NCBI RefSeq assembly: GCF_003286085.1
Contig: NW_020825288.1
Coordinates: 14,818,001 to 14,882,000, forward strand
Length of the DNA: 64,000 bases
Reading direction: 5' to 3'
Origin: Drosophila persimilis
Taxonomy: Eukaryota; Arthropoda; Insecta; Diptera; Drosophilidae
The notes under the pieces were generated by a model. It was not told the DNA's origin. It saw nothing but the letters and a program-made list of their open reading frames with translations, and ran no database searches. Positions 33,238 to 50,180 of this stretch are shown here, piece after piece (position 1 is the stretch's first letter; every line of letters starts with the position of its first letter). Made by a program: the position numbers and the translations under genes.

Positions 33238-34873
33238 CTTCGAATGGCACTTTTTGGAGCACTTTACGTGTTGTTTGCGGGTCGCCGACTCGCAGCTAAA
33301 TGAGCTGTGGCAGGGGCAGGCCCCAGCAAAAGGCAGTTGGACCCCGCCGGACGCGCGAAGAAGATCACTCGAAAACTTGTTTCTTCGACTGGCTTTGGGC
33401 TTTGTTTCGTTGCAACAGTTTGAACATTTCATAATAATTTCTTTTTCCCTTTCGGTAAACGCTTTGTCTCCGCATCTCTATTTGCTCATTAATATACCGC
33501 AGCAGCGGAGGGTATTTTGGGTTTCCACGAAAGTCTATGCGTGTCAAGACTTTCCACAGACCGCCTTGGGTTCACATAGATATTGTTATATATGCTATTG
33601 GATCAGTCTTGGTCAATGCTGTTTAATATGATCCAGCAGAAGGAAGGGTATCAGTGGATCGCTGGTCTGTCTCTGCTGTTTGTTTATATGTCTGCCAGTG
33701 CCTCTTGAGCGTTCATTTGACTATCACTCACGCAAAATTTGTGTCATTATTAAAGTGCCAGCCAACTCTTTCCTCGCTTTATGGGACCATGAAACCGTAG
33801 ACTTGGCCTTTCCACTCTTACCTCTTCAGTGGAGTTGGAGCTGGAGCTGCGTTTAATTTAATTAAATTTGCTTTGCATGATTTTGTGGCTTTCTGCATAG
33901 CGAGTGGACGTAGACTGGGGAAAAAGTAAAAGTATATAGATGCTCATAGCTCATAGCTCATCTGTATGTACACGTGTTCGGCAAATGACTTGGCTAACGC
34001 TCATCAAATTCGCATGAATGTTTGGCGTTTCTTCGGATAGCTATGGATTTGGATTGAGGGTGCGGTTTTGATTGCCCGACGAGCCATATGCGATATAAAT
34101 ATTATTGTTAATGTGTGGAATGGGATGATATTACGTGAGTTTTGTATCGAACGAAATGCGAGTTTAATTGCCTTATCTTTTGATTTATTAAGCAGAGAGA
34201 CGGGACCATATTTTGTCTTGTGTTGCAACTGCATTTGATGGGCCTAATCATGGCTGTATTATTGCCTATAATTTAACACATGATCGTCGCTAAGCACATG
34301 CAAATGTATGCATGAATAACCAATGAAGGGAAGTGATTGATTGACCCACCATAGGCCAGGACAGAGCAGAGCAGAGCAGAGCAGGGAAGCTGTAACGATG
34401 AATTAGCGGGGCTAACAAACGCACAATAGGTGTATCAGCTTTTGCTGTCGCTGTCATTGTTCTGGGCTGGCACTCGGTCTGCTACTATATCCGGACTGGG
34501 TAACGATTCCTTCTATGCACATCTGCTCCCTGCTCCCAGATCCCTGCCACGCGGGCAGACGTCAATCAAAGACGCGCCATGTTAAATGCACTTGACTGCC
34601 ACTTGACACAGCAAATGTTGCTGGCGTAGTCGTTCCCGTTGATGTTGCCCCGGCGTCGCACAAAACATCTTGCCAGGCCAACTGCCAACACTTGACATTC
34701 ACAATGAGGGGCAGCAGCAGCAGCAGGAGAAGGGACACGGCAAGGGACAGGAACAGAAGCTGAGCCGGGGCCAGGGCGCACGCATAAAACGCGGCCTGGC
34801 CTCCAATTGCGCTGTCAGAGATGGAGATGCGAATGCAGATGCAGCTGGAGATGCGGTGGCTTATCACAGCATG

Positions 34874-34874
<1 letters not shown>

Positions 34875-34907
<33 letters not shown>

Positions 34908-34912
34908 ACACA
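34875..34912. repeat. (CA)n microsatellite
   Basis: CA run with one T interruption near 34902. Confidence 0.9.
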
Positions 34913-35878
34913 TCAGCACACGACTGCAGAGAGCGAGAGAGAAGTGGCCAACGCTGCGTATACGCAATCTGGTGCATTGGAGTGGGCCGGAGGCGGAGTG
35001 TGGGTACGTCTGTGAGTTGTCTGTCTTTATGCTGGCCCTCTCGCCCTTCCCCCGTCCCCCGCCAGACCGTTTGCATTCATTGCTGTCTCAGGGCATGGCA
35101 TTCAGGGTTATGAGCTGCATGCAACCTCCAATGCGATAGAGCACGTGCATCGTGCAACGCAGTTGCAAGTGCAGTTCAGTGTGTGTGCAGTTTGTGCCCT
35201 CGTGTTGTTTGTATGCCTTCAGTTTATTCCTTCCTTTCCACTTGTTTCAGCGCATCTAAAGCGTCATTTTAGACACCTTTTTGTGTGTGTAGGCCCGGGC
35301 TGGCCTTTCAACGCCTGTAGCTGCCTTTTTTGCATACTTTTTGGCTTTAGTTTGAGGGCTTCTGGTGAAAGGGATCCGCTTAATTAGGCACACCTGCCAG
35401 GGCAGTGGCAAATTAGTCTCACCCAGGTTGAATGACCTTTGTGCTGCCACCCCATTCCATCCCGTGCAGGTGGGGCACAGCTTAGCTTTAAGCCAAGTAC
35501 TTGGCCCTGTCCCGGGCCTGTCCTGGCCAGGGCGTCAGCCAGCAAACAATGCAACAACAAATAAAACCTGCAGCAGAAACTGCCACAAAAAAACGAACAA
35601 AAATCAATTGCATAATGGCGCATGTGTTGCGCAGAACAGTGGCAGCAACAGCAACAGCGGCAGCGTAGGCAGCAGCATCGCAAATTTGCAACTCTTTTTC
35701 CATTTGCACGTTGCAAGACACAGCAAAAAAACAAAAAAATACAAATTCAACCACCACTTCAGCCGTCTTGCAGCAGCGATTTTAGCCATATTTTCTTTTT
35801 CTTTTTTAACTGTCGCAAAGAAATGGAGTGAGAGGGGGTACAGATGGAGGGGGCAAGAGTAAAGAGAAGGGTAGACAT

Positions 35879-35903
35879 GTGTGTGTGTGTGTGTGTGTGT
35901 GTG
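35879..35903. repeat. (GT)12 microsatellite
   Basis: Uninterrupted GT dinucleotides. Confidence 0.9.
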
Positions 35904-38587
35904 GCAGCTTTTGTTTGCACCCGCATGGGGAAGCCATTTAAGTGCGGCTTCTTGAGAAAATTGCAGCCAGAGCGGATACAGAAAGAGCCAGTGAGACAGA
36001 GACATAGCGAGAGAGAGATGGAGATAGATATAGAGAGGCAGACAGAGATGTGGAGCGTCACTAACGAGCAACGAACGTCCTCTGTCTCAGTGCCGTGTCC
36101 GCCTCAAACCTGCCCATAATTAACAGCAGCAGCAGGAGGAGCAGCAGGACGAGCAGGAGTCATAGGAACAGACGAGTGCTTAGCTCCCCTGTGGGGCCTA
36201 TCATTTGTTGCAACGAACAGCAAAAAGCAGTGCCCCCCAAACGAAGGGGCGGCATGCAGCGGCAGCAGCGAAACCTGGTCGGTGCAAAAGCCGTTGGCTT
36301 GTTGGACGACTCAAGCGCCTTAATAGGCTTAGCAGCGAGTCAACTATCACAACAGGACCGATAAAAGTTAGAAGCCTCCGCACTCTGCACGGTTCGTCAG
36401 TCCAGCATTATGCCGGGATACTTTTATATATGTATCTGCCACACGTGGGGGCACATGGAAAACTTTACTTTACCTATATGATATGATATGATATGATATG
36501 CTCTCTCATGCCCCAGATGCCGCAGTCGAAGCCCAAGCTGAGGCTTTGTCAACGCATGCCACATGGAATATTTATGGGGGATAGGGACAGGGGCTGGCTG
36601 GGGATGTGCCACTGTTTATGGCACGTTTATGCCGGAGCCAGCTCTCATTATGTGCATGCCACCGCAAGTACGTGCCCCGGCCAGCCCATAACCAGACCAT
36701 ACATACTCTCTCCTACACAGCCCCTAATTCAGACTCCAGTTCCAGTTCCAGTCTCAGACTTACTTCCTCCTCCCTCCAGAGTGCGAAGGGGCGGTGCTGC
36801 CTTTGTTGTGTAATTTTCTTTTGATTAAAGTTTTTCTATTCTTTACTAACTTCTGTGTTTTTCGTTTTGGGCCTATTCACAGTGATGCATGCCTATGATC
36901 GTCATAGAAAAACACACAAGGTAGTGACCTGTCCACGCCAGCAAATTACTTTGCTTCCCATAGATATTCGTTATTAACACCCAACGATCTGGCAATTTGT
37001 TGATTGAGCCTCCTGGGCTTGGACCGACACCAAATCCCCCACCAAGGTCGGGTCTGTCTGTAACCCTTCATTCAGCTGCATCAGCAAATAGTCTCTGTCT
37101 CTCTGCCGGAATGGGAGTCCACTAGAAAGTTCCTCCTGCTGCTGCACGGCAAAATGTTGCTGATGACAGCAACAATATCATCAGTGGCAGCAACAGCAGC
37201 CAGCATCAGAGGCGGCTCCTGCTCCACTCATTTTGTTTTGCAGTCATTCGCATGTGTCATCCTCAGCGGCCGAGATGATGAGGCGCAAAATATGCCCAGG
37301 CTCAGTCGAAACTAAACTGCCTGCCAGCCATCCAGCCATCCAGCCATACAGACTTCCAACTTGCCAGCCAGCCAGTCAGACTCTCTGTCTGTCTGTCTGT
37401 TTGACTCACACAAAAAAAGAAATTAAAATAAAGCATGGAAAAAGACATGGCTTTAAGGGTCGCCTTTGTGGACACTCTTGCAAAACATTGCTCAAGTACC
37501 GCCCTAATTTCTTCCTAAATCAACATTCTCTTGAGATTGTTTTCGTACTAGAAGAAGTTCCATATTCTATCTACCATCTCACTCTATAGAACAATACATA
37601 CTCTTATTTTGAAGTAATCTTTTCTCAGCGGCTCACATGGCATGGCCATGCCTTCCTGGAAGCCTCGAATATCACTCGATAGACTCTCTATAGGCTAACC
37701 CTTTTCTCCTTTAAGTGGCATGCTTCTGCTCCTAGTCAGAGTACCCTCTGAAAGGGAGGGTATTCGGCTACACAGCAAACAGACAAATGAGGACGGCGGC
37801 GGTGACATGATAGCCTGTGAACGCTGCTGTCTGCCGCCCGTCCTGTCTGCGCGTTGGTCTGCGCCGGCTTCGCTGCTGGCGTCGCGGCGCGTCGCTGGGG
37901 CTGCGGATGTGGCAGACGCTTTCCACGCTCGCCGACTGCTGCTGCATGCGTTGCACTTGCCACTGCCACAGCTCCTGCTGCTGCTGCTTGCTCGCAGCTC
38001 CTCTGTTATTCTGCTGCTCTGCTATATTTAAATACGCTGCGGGTTGCAATGAGCACGGTGCACGGTGTACGGTGCACGGTGCATGAGGCAAGCTGTGTGG
38101 CACTTCATTTGCTTCACAACTCATTCATGTTTTGTGCCACGGCATAGGCTGTGTATAGAAGAGAGCCAGACTGGCTGATAGAGCCCTAAGCTGAGGTAAA
38201 CACTCTCTGCTCTGCTCTGCTCTGCCTGCCTCTTCTCGTCTGCGTCTGCCACACTGCCACGCTGTCTCGCTTCGCCTCATGTGGCAGCCTGCTGCTGCCT
38301 TGCCTCACCTACTTTCTGCACTTGGGCATTTGCTGGCTTCAGTCTCTGCCTGTGACTGTGACTGTGCCTGTGCCTCAGCCTCAGCTTCAGCGGGGTGGCT
38401 GCAACAACAAAAAAAGCTGCAAAAAAGTGGAAAAAAATATTGAAAAAAAACCTCCCCAGCTGCGCTGCCACCACTGCTGCTCCCTGGCGGCCCGAGTCCT
38501 GGGTATCGCTTACAACAAACACTTGCAACGTGGGCAAAGCTCCTCTTCAACTCTTGGCCCCCCGCCCCCATATGGGCTGGCAGCGAC

Positions 38588-38621
38588 GTTAGCGTTAACG
38601 TTAACGTTAGCGTTAATGTTT
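38588..38621. repeat. GTTARC tandem hexamer, partly palindromic
   Basis: Five units of GTTAGC/GTTAAC (CGTTAGCGTTAACGTTAACG and on). GTTAAC is self-complementary, so the block can form small cruciforms or be a multimeric binding site. Confidence 0.75.
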
Positions 38622-38899
38622 ACGGTGCGGCCCGGCTCGAGAAGTTCCCCGAGTTCTGTGCCTCGTCTCGACTGAGGAGGCAACTGAGGCCCAGAGGCAG
38701 CTGAGGCAGCTGAGGCACGGCTGCATTGCTGCCAGCCAGACCAGCCAGACCAGCCAGCCCAGCCAGGGAGGAGTCCGCAGTACGTTCGCGTGCTTTGCAT
38801 ACTTTGGTTGCATTTTTTCCAGCGCTGCTCCGCCACGTTCCGCTCTGTTCCGACCCGCGCACCGGCTGCAACACGGTAGCGCGCGATTTGTCCGTGCGA

Positions 38900-39655
38900 G
38901 CGAGTGAGTGATTTCCAGTCGGCAGGAGCTTGGGGGGATTCCCAGTTTGAACTGGCCGCTTTTTTGGCATCCTTTTGTTGCTGGTAATCATCGTTGGATC
39001 GTTGGCTTCGAGGCAGCAAACTGTGGCTTTTTTTCGGGGTTCGCGTTCGCGTTCGCTCCTCCTTTTGTCAGTCGTAATTTGCTTGCCATTTTCCGCGTCT
39101 CGTCCCGTCGCCGTTGCCGTCTCCGTCTCCGTGTGCGTGTGTTTTTGTGTTTCCGGCCTCGAATTTTCCCGCTCCCAAAGTTGGCCATTTTGGCGCCAGT
39201 TTTTTGCCGGCCTCCGGTATTGGCAGAGAGAGAGAGAGAGAGACCGACAGATTTGCGGCTAAAATCCTTCGATCCCAATGCCATAAATCAAATGGCATAA
39301 TTGTGCGTGTGTGACCAGCGTCTAACGGGCATCCTGCATCGTTCATCCGGCAGTGCTCCAGCGTTGCGTGCCACCGAGCCTCGAGGACTCTCTGGACCAC
39401 AACAAGTGGACAGACGGTGGGCCACCTGTCTGAGGAGGGGAAGTTTGGCGGATTATGTCTTTATAGGCCCGCCAGAGTCAACAAATCCCCGAACCAAATG
39501 AAGTGCCGTGGCATTTGATTAGAAGCAACGACTACTAAACGCCCACAAAGCCGCTTAATTTGTGTCCCGTGTCCCGTGTCCGTGCGAGTGTCTCTTGAGT
39601 TTGGGGCAGCAACAACGGCGTTGTATCACCTGTATCGATTGCCACAATACACCAT
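38900..39655 (+). other. Probable 5' untranslated exon of the SAM-domain gene
   Basis: A CpG-rich, TCG/CGT-rich stretch ends in a strong donor ACCAT|GTAAGTAAAT at 39656. The next good acceptor in a plausible coding context is CTTTTCCTTTGCAG at 44174, giving a 4.5-kb first intron. The start is not fixed; TTTGTCAGTCG near 39068 is one initiator candidate. Confidence 0.4.
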
Positions 39656-40037
39656 GTAAGTAAATTAATCGACTTGCCAGTTGTCTGCGGCAGCTTGTTG
39701 CCGTTTCCACTGAGTGATTATTCAATCAACGATAGAATATCGCTGAATGGGGTTCATAATCATGGATTAGGGTCAATTCGGGGATATGTGGGGTGCACCC
39801 AAAACACGTGATGAGATGAGTGGCCCCGGAGAGCACTCTTAAAGCCACTTAAAGCCAAGTGTTTCGACAGCTATTACAAAAAATAACATTTTATTCATTT
39901 CATTTAAATAGTAATTTCCTTTGAATGTGTTGCTCTTAATTTGTAGCCTTTATTCCCTGCTGCAAAGAGCAGAGTCCAAGTGCTGCCATTTTCCCCAACT
40001 TATTTGGGTCTTAAGCCGAGAGCAAAACTACTATCAC

Positions 40038-40038
<1 letters not shown>

Positions 40039-40077
<39 letters not shown>
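40039..40077. repeat. Poly-C run of 39 nt
   Basis: Thirty-nine consecutive C, followed by GCCGCG, about 380 nt into the presumed first intron of the SAM-domain gene. It may be real (i-motif/G-quadruplex former) or an assembly artefact. Confidence 0.9.
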
Positions 40078-40078
<1 letters not shown>

Positions 40079-42582
40079 CCGCGAAAATCCCATTTAATAC
40101 AGCTCACTATTTGAATAGATCTGAGCTCTTTCTCCGTTTGTTTTCAGACTCGGAGCTGAATGGGGAATGGAGCTGCTCCGAGTTTAGCCGCCCGCAGGCG
40201 GAAGGCAAAGCTCCTTTTCAGCTGAGCTCAACTCATCTCAACTTTCGCATTGGACTTTGAATCCTTTTCGAGCCGTTCCCGAACCACAATGCAACCACAA
40301 AAACCACAGCAAACAAAAAAAATAAAGAAAAATATGAGGACACTTCAACTCTGTTGCAGCTCCAGACATATACCAGTACTCATTTATGCTGCCACCTACC
40401 TCCATCTATTCAGTCATCTGTGGCTCGTCTTATAGCCGTCTCTCGAACCATCCTCCCTGCACTTCGTCGCACACATACGCGCTCGTATCTCCGGTCTGGA
40501 TTCATCTTAAATTTGCATAACAAGCGGATCTAGCAGCCATATCACACCCACCGTAATTATGTGCAAACAAACGCAGCAAATGAAATTTCAATTAAAAATC
40601 CAAGCGAATGGGGGGCACAAAAAGTGAAATCGAAGCCGTCGACATCACACGCTTTGTTGTTGGCGGACCATCGGCTGGTTGGGGGTTGGTACAGGGACTG
40701 CGTGCAAGTGCATCCACTCCAACCTCCACTTGGAGGGCTTCCCAGTCACAGTCACAGTCACAGTCGCAGCCACAGCGAGTTGCAAGTGCGTAGCCATCCA
40801 TCCATCCATCCATCCAGTCAGTCAGTCAGGGAAAGGGAACCAGTCGAGTTGCGACTCAAAGTGAATGCCATGTGGCAAGTGCACCGTCAGATGCAGTGAC
40901 ATTGGCACACGAATCAAGCTGCTCACTCCCTGCCCCTGCCCTCACAGCTTTCCCCATCACTCCTCAAGTGACTGGCCGTGCAATTTTGTTGCCAACCTTG
41001 AGGGCGTCGGTAAGCCCGTTACCCGAGCTCCTGCTTCCAGCCCAGAGTCAAGGCTGTTTATTCCAGCGATGGGAGGGAGAGCTCTCCCTACTCACAGATC
41101 CCGGCTGAACTACACTGTTTTAGAGAGCATTCTAATGGGGAGCAAAATTATGCAAAGCCCCGATGGCGAGGGAAAGCAAAATCTATAAGCCAAACAGTTG
41201 AACCCGTAACGCCTGACTCCGAGGCTAGTAATATTCAACCTTGTAGCTAGTAATAGCTTCGAAGATATTGGATTTGGGGTGCAAGTGAGCCCCCACAATG
41301 TTAGAGAAACAGATGGGTTACGACTGTTACCATATTATCTTTGGAGGCTCTAATGAAACTAGGAAGAATTCTCTAAAACCATAGACAATTCTGCCAATAT
41401 TTGACTGCCAAAATGTTGTTATCATTGGTTGAACGAATTTCGGATGCCTCTGCCAGGGTATTTTCAACTTCGTTTCACCAAAATGTAGCCTTAATTTTTG
41501 TTTTTCTTGTATTGCTTTTGGGTTTTTTTTATTCACGGCTAGCTATGTCAACATGGCAGCCAGCCAGCCAGCTCCGTCTCCAGCTCCAGCTCCAGTTCCT
41601 GTACTTCCCTCCCCATCATTATTGTGCGCCTTTTTGTGTGCATTGTTGTTGTGGGTGCTGGGGGCTTGGGGTTGGGGGTTGGGGGCTGGTGCCGTGGCTG
41701 TGGCCGTGGCTGAGTGCTGGGGCGACTGCAGCGGAGTTGCCATTGCAGTTAATTGAAAATACTAAATTTCCACTGTCTAGACGGCAAATTATATGACAAT
41801 TGTTAGAGCACGCTCATGTTTGGCTTTCATATTAAAATTAATTACTCTGGCTGAATTTTGCATATAAAAATGTGCCGTGAAAGGCCATAAACAATGGGGC
41901 CATTGTCATGTGTGTTTATACACCCGTACCTGTGCTTGTGTGCGACGTCCTGTGACTGTGACGTCTGTCCGAGTGTTGTTTTGGCGTAATTTAAGCAAAG
42001 CCCCAGATCCGATTCCGTGCAATTTCTAGGACTTTCGTAATTAGAGTGCGAGGGCGAGCAGTTGCGGGGGTAATTAGAGAAAGTGCGTTGCACATTTTGG
42101 AAATTTCACACGCCTCAAAGGCCTCACACACACACAACACGAAAGGCCCCGGTAATTGCAGGGCCGCATAAAGTGCAGGAAATCACATTTGCGCCAGGAG
42201 TGAGAGTGCGATGAGCAGAGGAAATTGCACAAAATTTCAACAATAATTACAAACGGAAATCGTGTGCAGGCCGAAAACACCTTTGATCAGGTCTCGGACT
42301 CCTTTCCCCCCGGGTGCACAAACGTAAACAATTATTTAGCACTTAATAAACAACAAAATTGAAAATTTAAGACGCCACCAGGAGTCGGCTTGCGGCATAT
42401 GCAAATTTCGAGCATTTACATGCATGTAATTACACTCTGATATAAATGGTATATGGCATTATTGCACGAGTATATGCATATATCTGGCTGGAGCTGGGGC
42501 TGGGGATGGGGCTGGGGCTGGAGCTGGGGGCTGGGGCCGGTTGCCGGGCCTGTGGCATGTGCCACTGACATTCATTAACTGG

Positions 42583-42669
42583 CAGTGGCAACCTTTCGAG
42601 GCAGCTGCAGCAAATAAACGTTGACAGTGGCAACCTTTCGAGGCGGCAACTGCAGTAAATAAACTTTGG
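42583..42669. repeat. Imperfect 42-bp tandem duplication
   Basis: CAGTGGCAACCTTTCGAGGC starts both units (42583 and 42625). Each continues with a CTGCAGYAAATAAA block. The second unit has a three-base difference around GGCAACTGCAG. Confidence 0.85.
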
Positions 42670-43758
42670 CCAAGAACAGGCAGCATCTGCAGCTTCCGAA
42701 AATTGACTTAACTGATTTTCCATCCCCCCCTGTGCATTTTATTACGTGTTTATTATGCTAACAATGTGCCGAAAGTTTGCCGGGGCAGGAGGTCCTTCGA
42801 ACTCTCACAGAGCATCTTTTCACAAATTCTATATCGGAATGTCTGCTTCTGCACTCATGGAATTTCTTGTGATACTCGCATACTTGAGAGCCACTTGTTC
42901 ATTTGCTAAAAAGCAATCATCATACGCCCCATTGTCCAGCATTTCGGGAATTTCATCTGGCGTTTATTTATCAATATGAAAGGTATTCCCCAGCCACTTC
43001 CACACACCCAAATCAAAGACAAATTCAAATTTGTTCTCTCTGCAAGGACGAGTATATATAAATCAGTCCACCATCCAGGAGCCCAACCACTTGATGGCAC
43101 CGCAGCCACACTCAATGACAACTGCAGCCCGTTGCGTGTGTGAGGCAGAGAAAACAGTAGCCACATTATTTTCATTAGGCCATTGTTTGTCTGGAGTCTT
43201 GGACATTTACGCATACGTATACTTTTCTTTCGTTTCTGGAGAGGAAGAACACCTGGAGCGGAGTGGGAAATGTTTGGCTGGGCATTATTTCGGCTGGGCG
43301 GCCGACATTTCCATTTCATTTTTCGACACACTCCAAACAAAACGACAAACAACAAGCATAGTCTTGGGCTCCGAATCCTTTACATACCCTCGATGGAATA
43401 GTGATCCGATCTGTAAAGTCTGATGGCCAGCTATATGGTAATTTGATCCGACCTGGAGTGTTCCTAGATAGCATTCAAATTGAGGCAATGTGAGATATTT
43501 AATGGGTGCAGGAATATGCTTTCTTAAACGAGTTCCAAAACAAATGGTTAAAATCAAAATTCCTTCTCCAACGGCATTGTAGAGGGGTACAAACGGGGGG
43601 GCAAGGCCCTCTTGCAAATAGTTGGAGGACGACTTTGCCTTTGTCTTTTGTCTGTGACCCGAGGGCGCAGTCGGTTCCCGTTCCCCCTCTCAGGGAGATT
43701 TCTCTCCGTCTGTCTGCCTCTCTGTTTGTGTACTCCCTGAGTGTTTGGGTGTGTTGGC

Positions 43759-43785
43759 CGGTCCGGTCCGGTCCGGTCCGGTCCA
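43759..43785. repeat. (GGTCC)5 pentamer repeat
   Basis: Five perfect CCGGT/GGTCC units. Confidence 0.9.
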
Positions 43786-44179
43786 TCTGTCATTTTAAGT
43801 GGCTTATTCATATGCAAGTGGCTTCCGGGGCTAAACATATTCAAGTGTTTTAGTGGCTCGTGTACATGACCGAGCATTATCATTAAGTGCTTATAGGCAG
43901 GATCCCAACCCTGTCTTCCTCTGACCATCTGTCTGCGTGGGTGAACAATGACTGTTATTAACACAAATTGATATGCCAGGCCCTGCTCCTGCTCCTGCTC
44001 TTGCTCCGAACAGCACCTGGATGGGGTACTAAGGCTTTAATGGCCATACCCTGACCCTGGCCCTGGCCGGAAGTATCCCAAACAACATTACGCATACGCT
44101 CTTTTGCACTAAGCCTGTCGCCGTCTCTCTCGCTCTCACTCTCTCACTCTGTGTGTTGCACTTTTCCTTTGCAGCTGCT

Positions 44180-44377
44180 ATGAAGGCAACGTCCAGCAGC
44201 ACCCCGCCCAACACCAGCAGCAGCAGCAGCGCCGCCAGCAGCAGCAGCCATCCCCAGGAGCCATCCCTGGCGGGGACGGCGGCCACCACTGCCGGGGCGA
44301 GCACCTCGAAGCCCCACCGGCTGGCCAAGGTATCGTTCGCACCGCTGGACATCGGCGTGCCGACGGTGGCCACGTGA
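44180..44377 (+). CDS. Upstream ORF in frame with the SAM ORF, ending in UGA (65 aa)
   Basis: The exon beginning at 44175 (acceptor CCTTTGCAG) opens with an ATG at 44180 and runs 65 residues to UGA at 44375-44377. The SAM-domain ATG at 44390 lies in the same frame, only four codons later. Nearly every codon of the upstream ORF ends in G or C, like the SAM ORF that follows. The product is Ser/Thr/Ala-rich with an ordered end (LAKVSFAPLDIGVPTVAT). It may be an N-terminal extension made by UGA readthrough, an upstream ORF controlling translation, or the mark of a nonsense change or sequencing error. The UGA is followed by U rather than the favoured C. Confidence 0.45.
   Translation: MKATSSSTPPNTSSSSSAASSSSHPQEPSLAGTAATTAGASTSKPHRLAKVSFAPLDIGVPTVAT

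Positions 44378-50180
<5,803 letters not shown>

Larger units (their letters stand above)
33238..38899. other. 5.7-kb non-coding stretch
   Basis: No coding region supported. CA (34875-34912) and GT (35879-35903) microsatellites, a five-unit ATATG run (36477-36499), AGAG/GACAGAG-rich blocks and CAG-type repeats account for most long open frames. The distal part (38.2-38.9 kb) is GC- and CpG-richer and may be upstream regulatory DNA of the SAM-domain gene. Confidence 0.5.
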
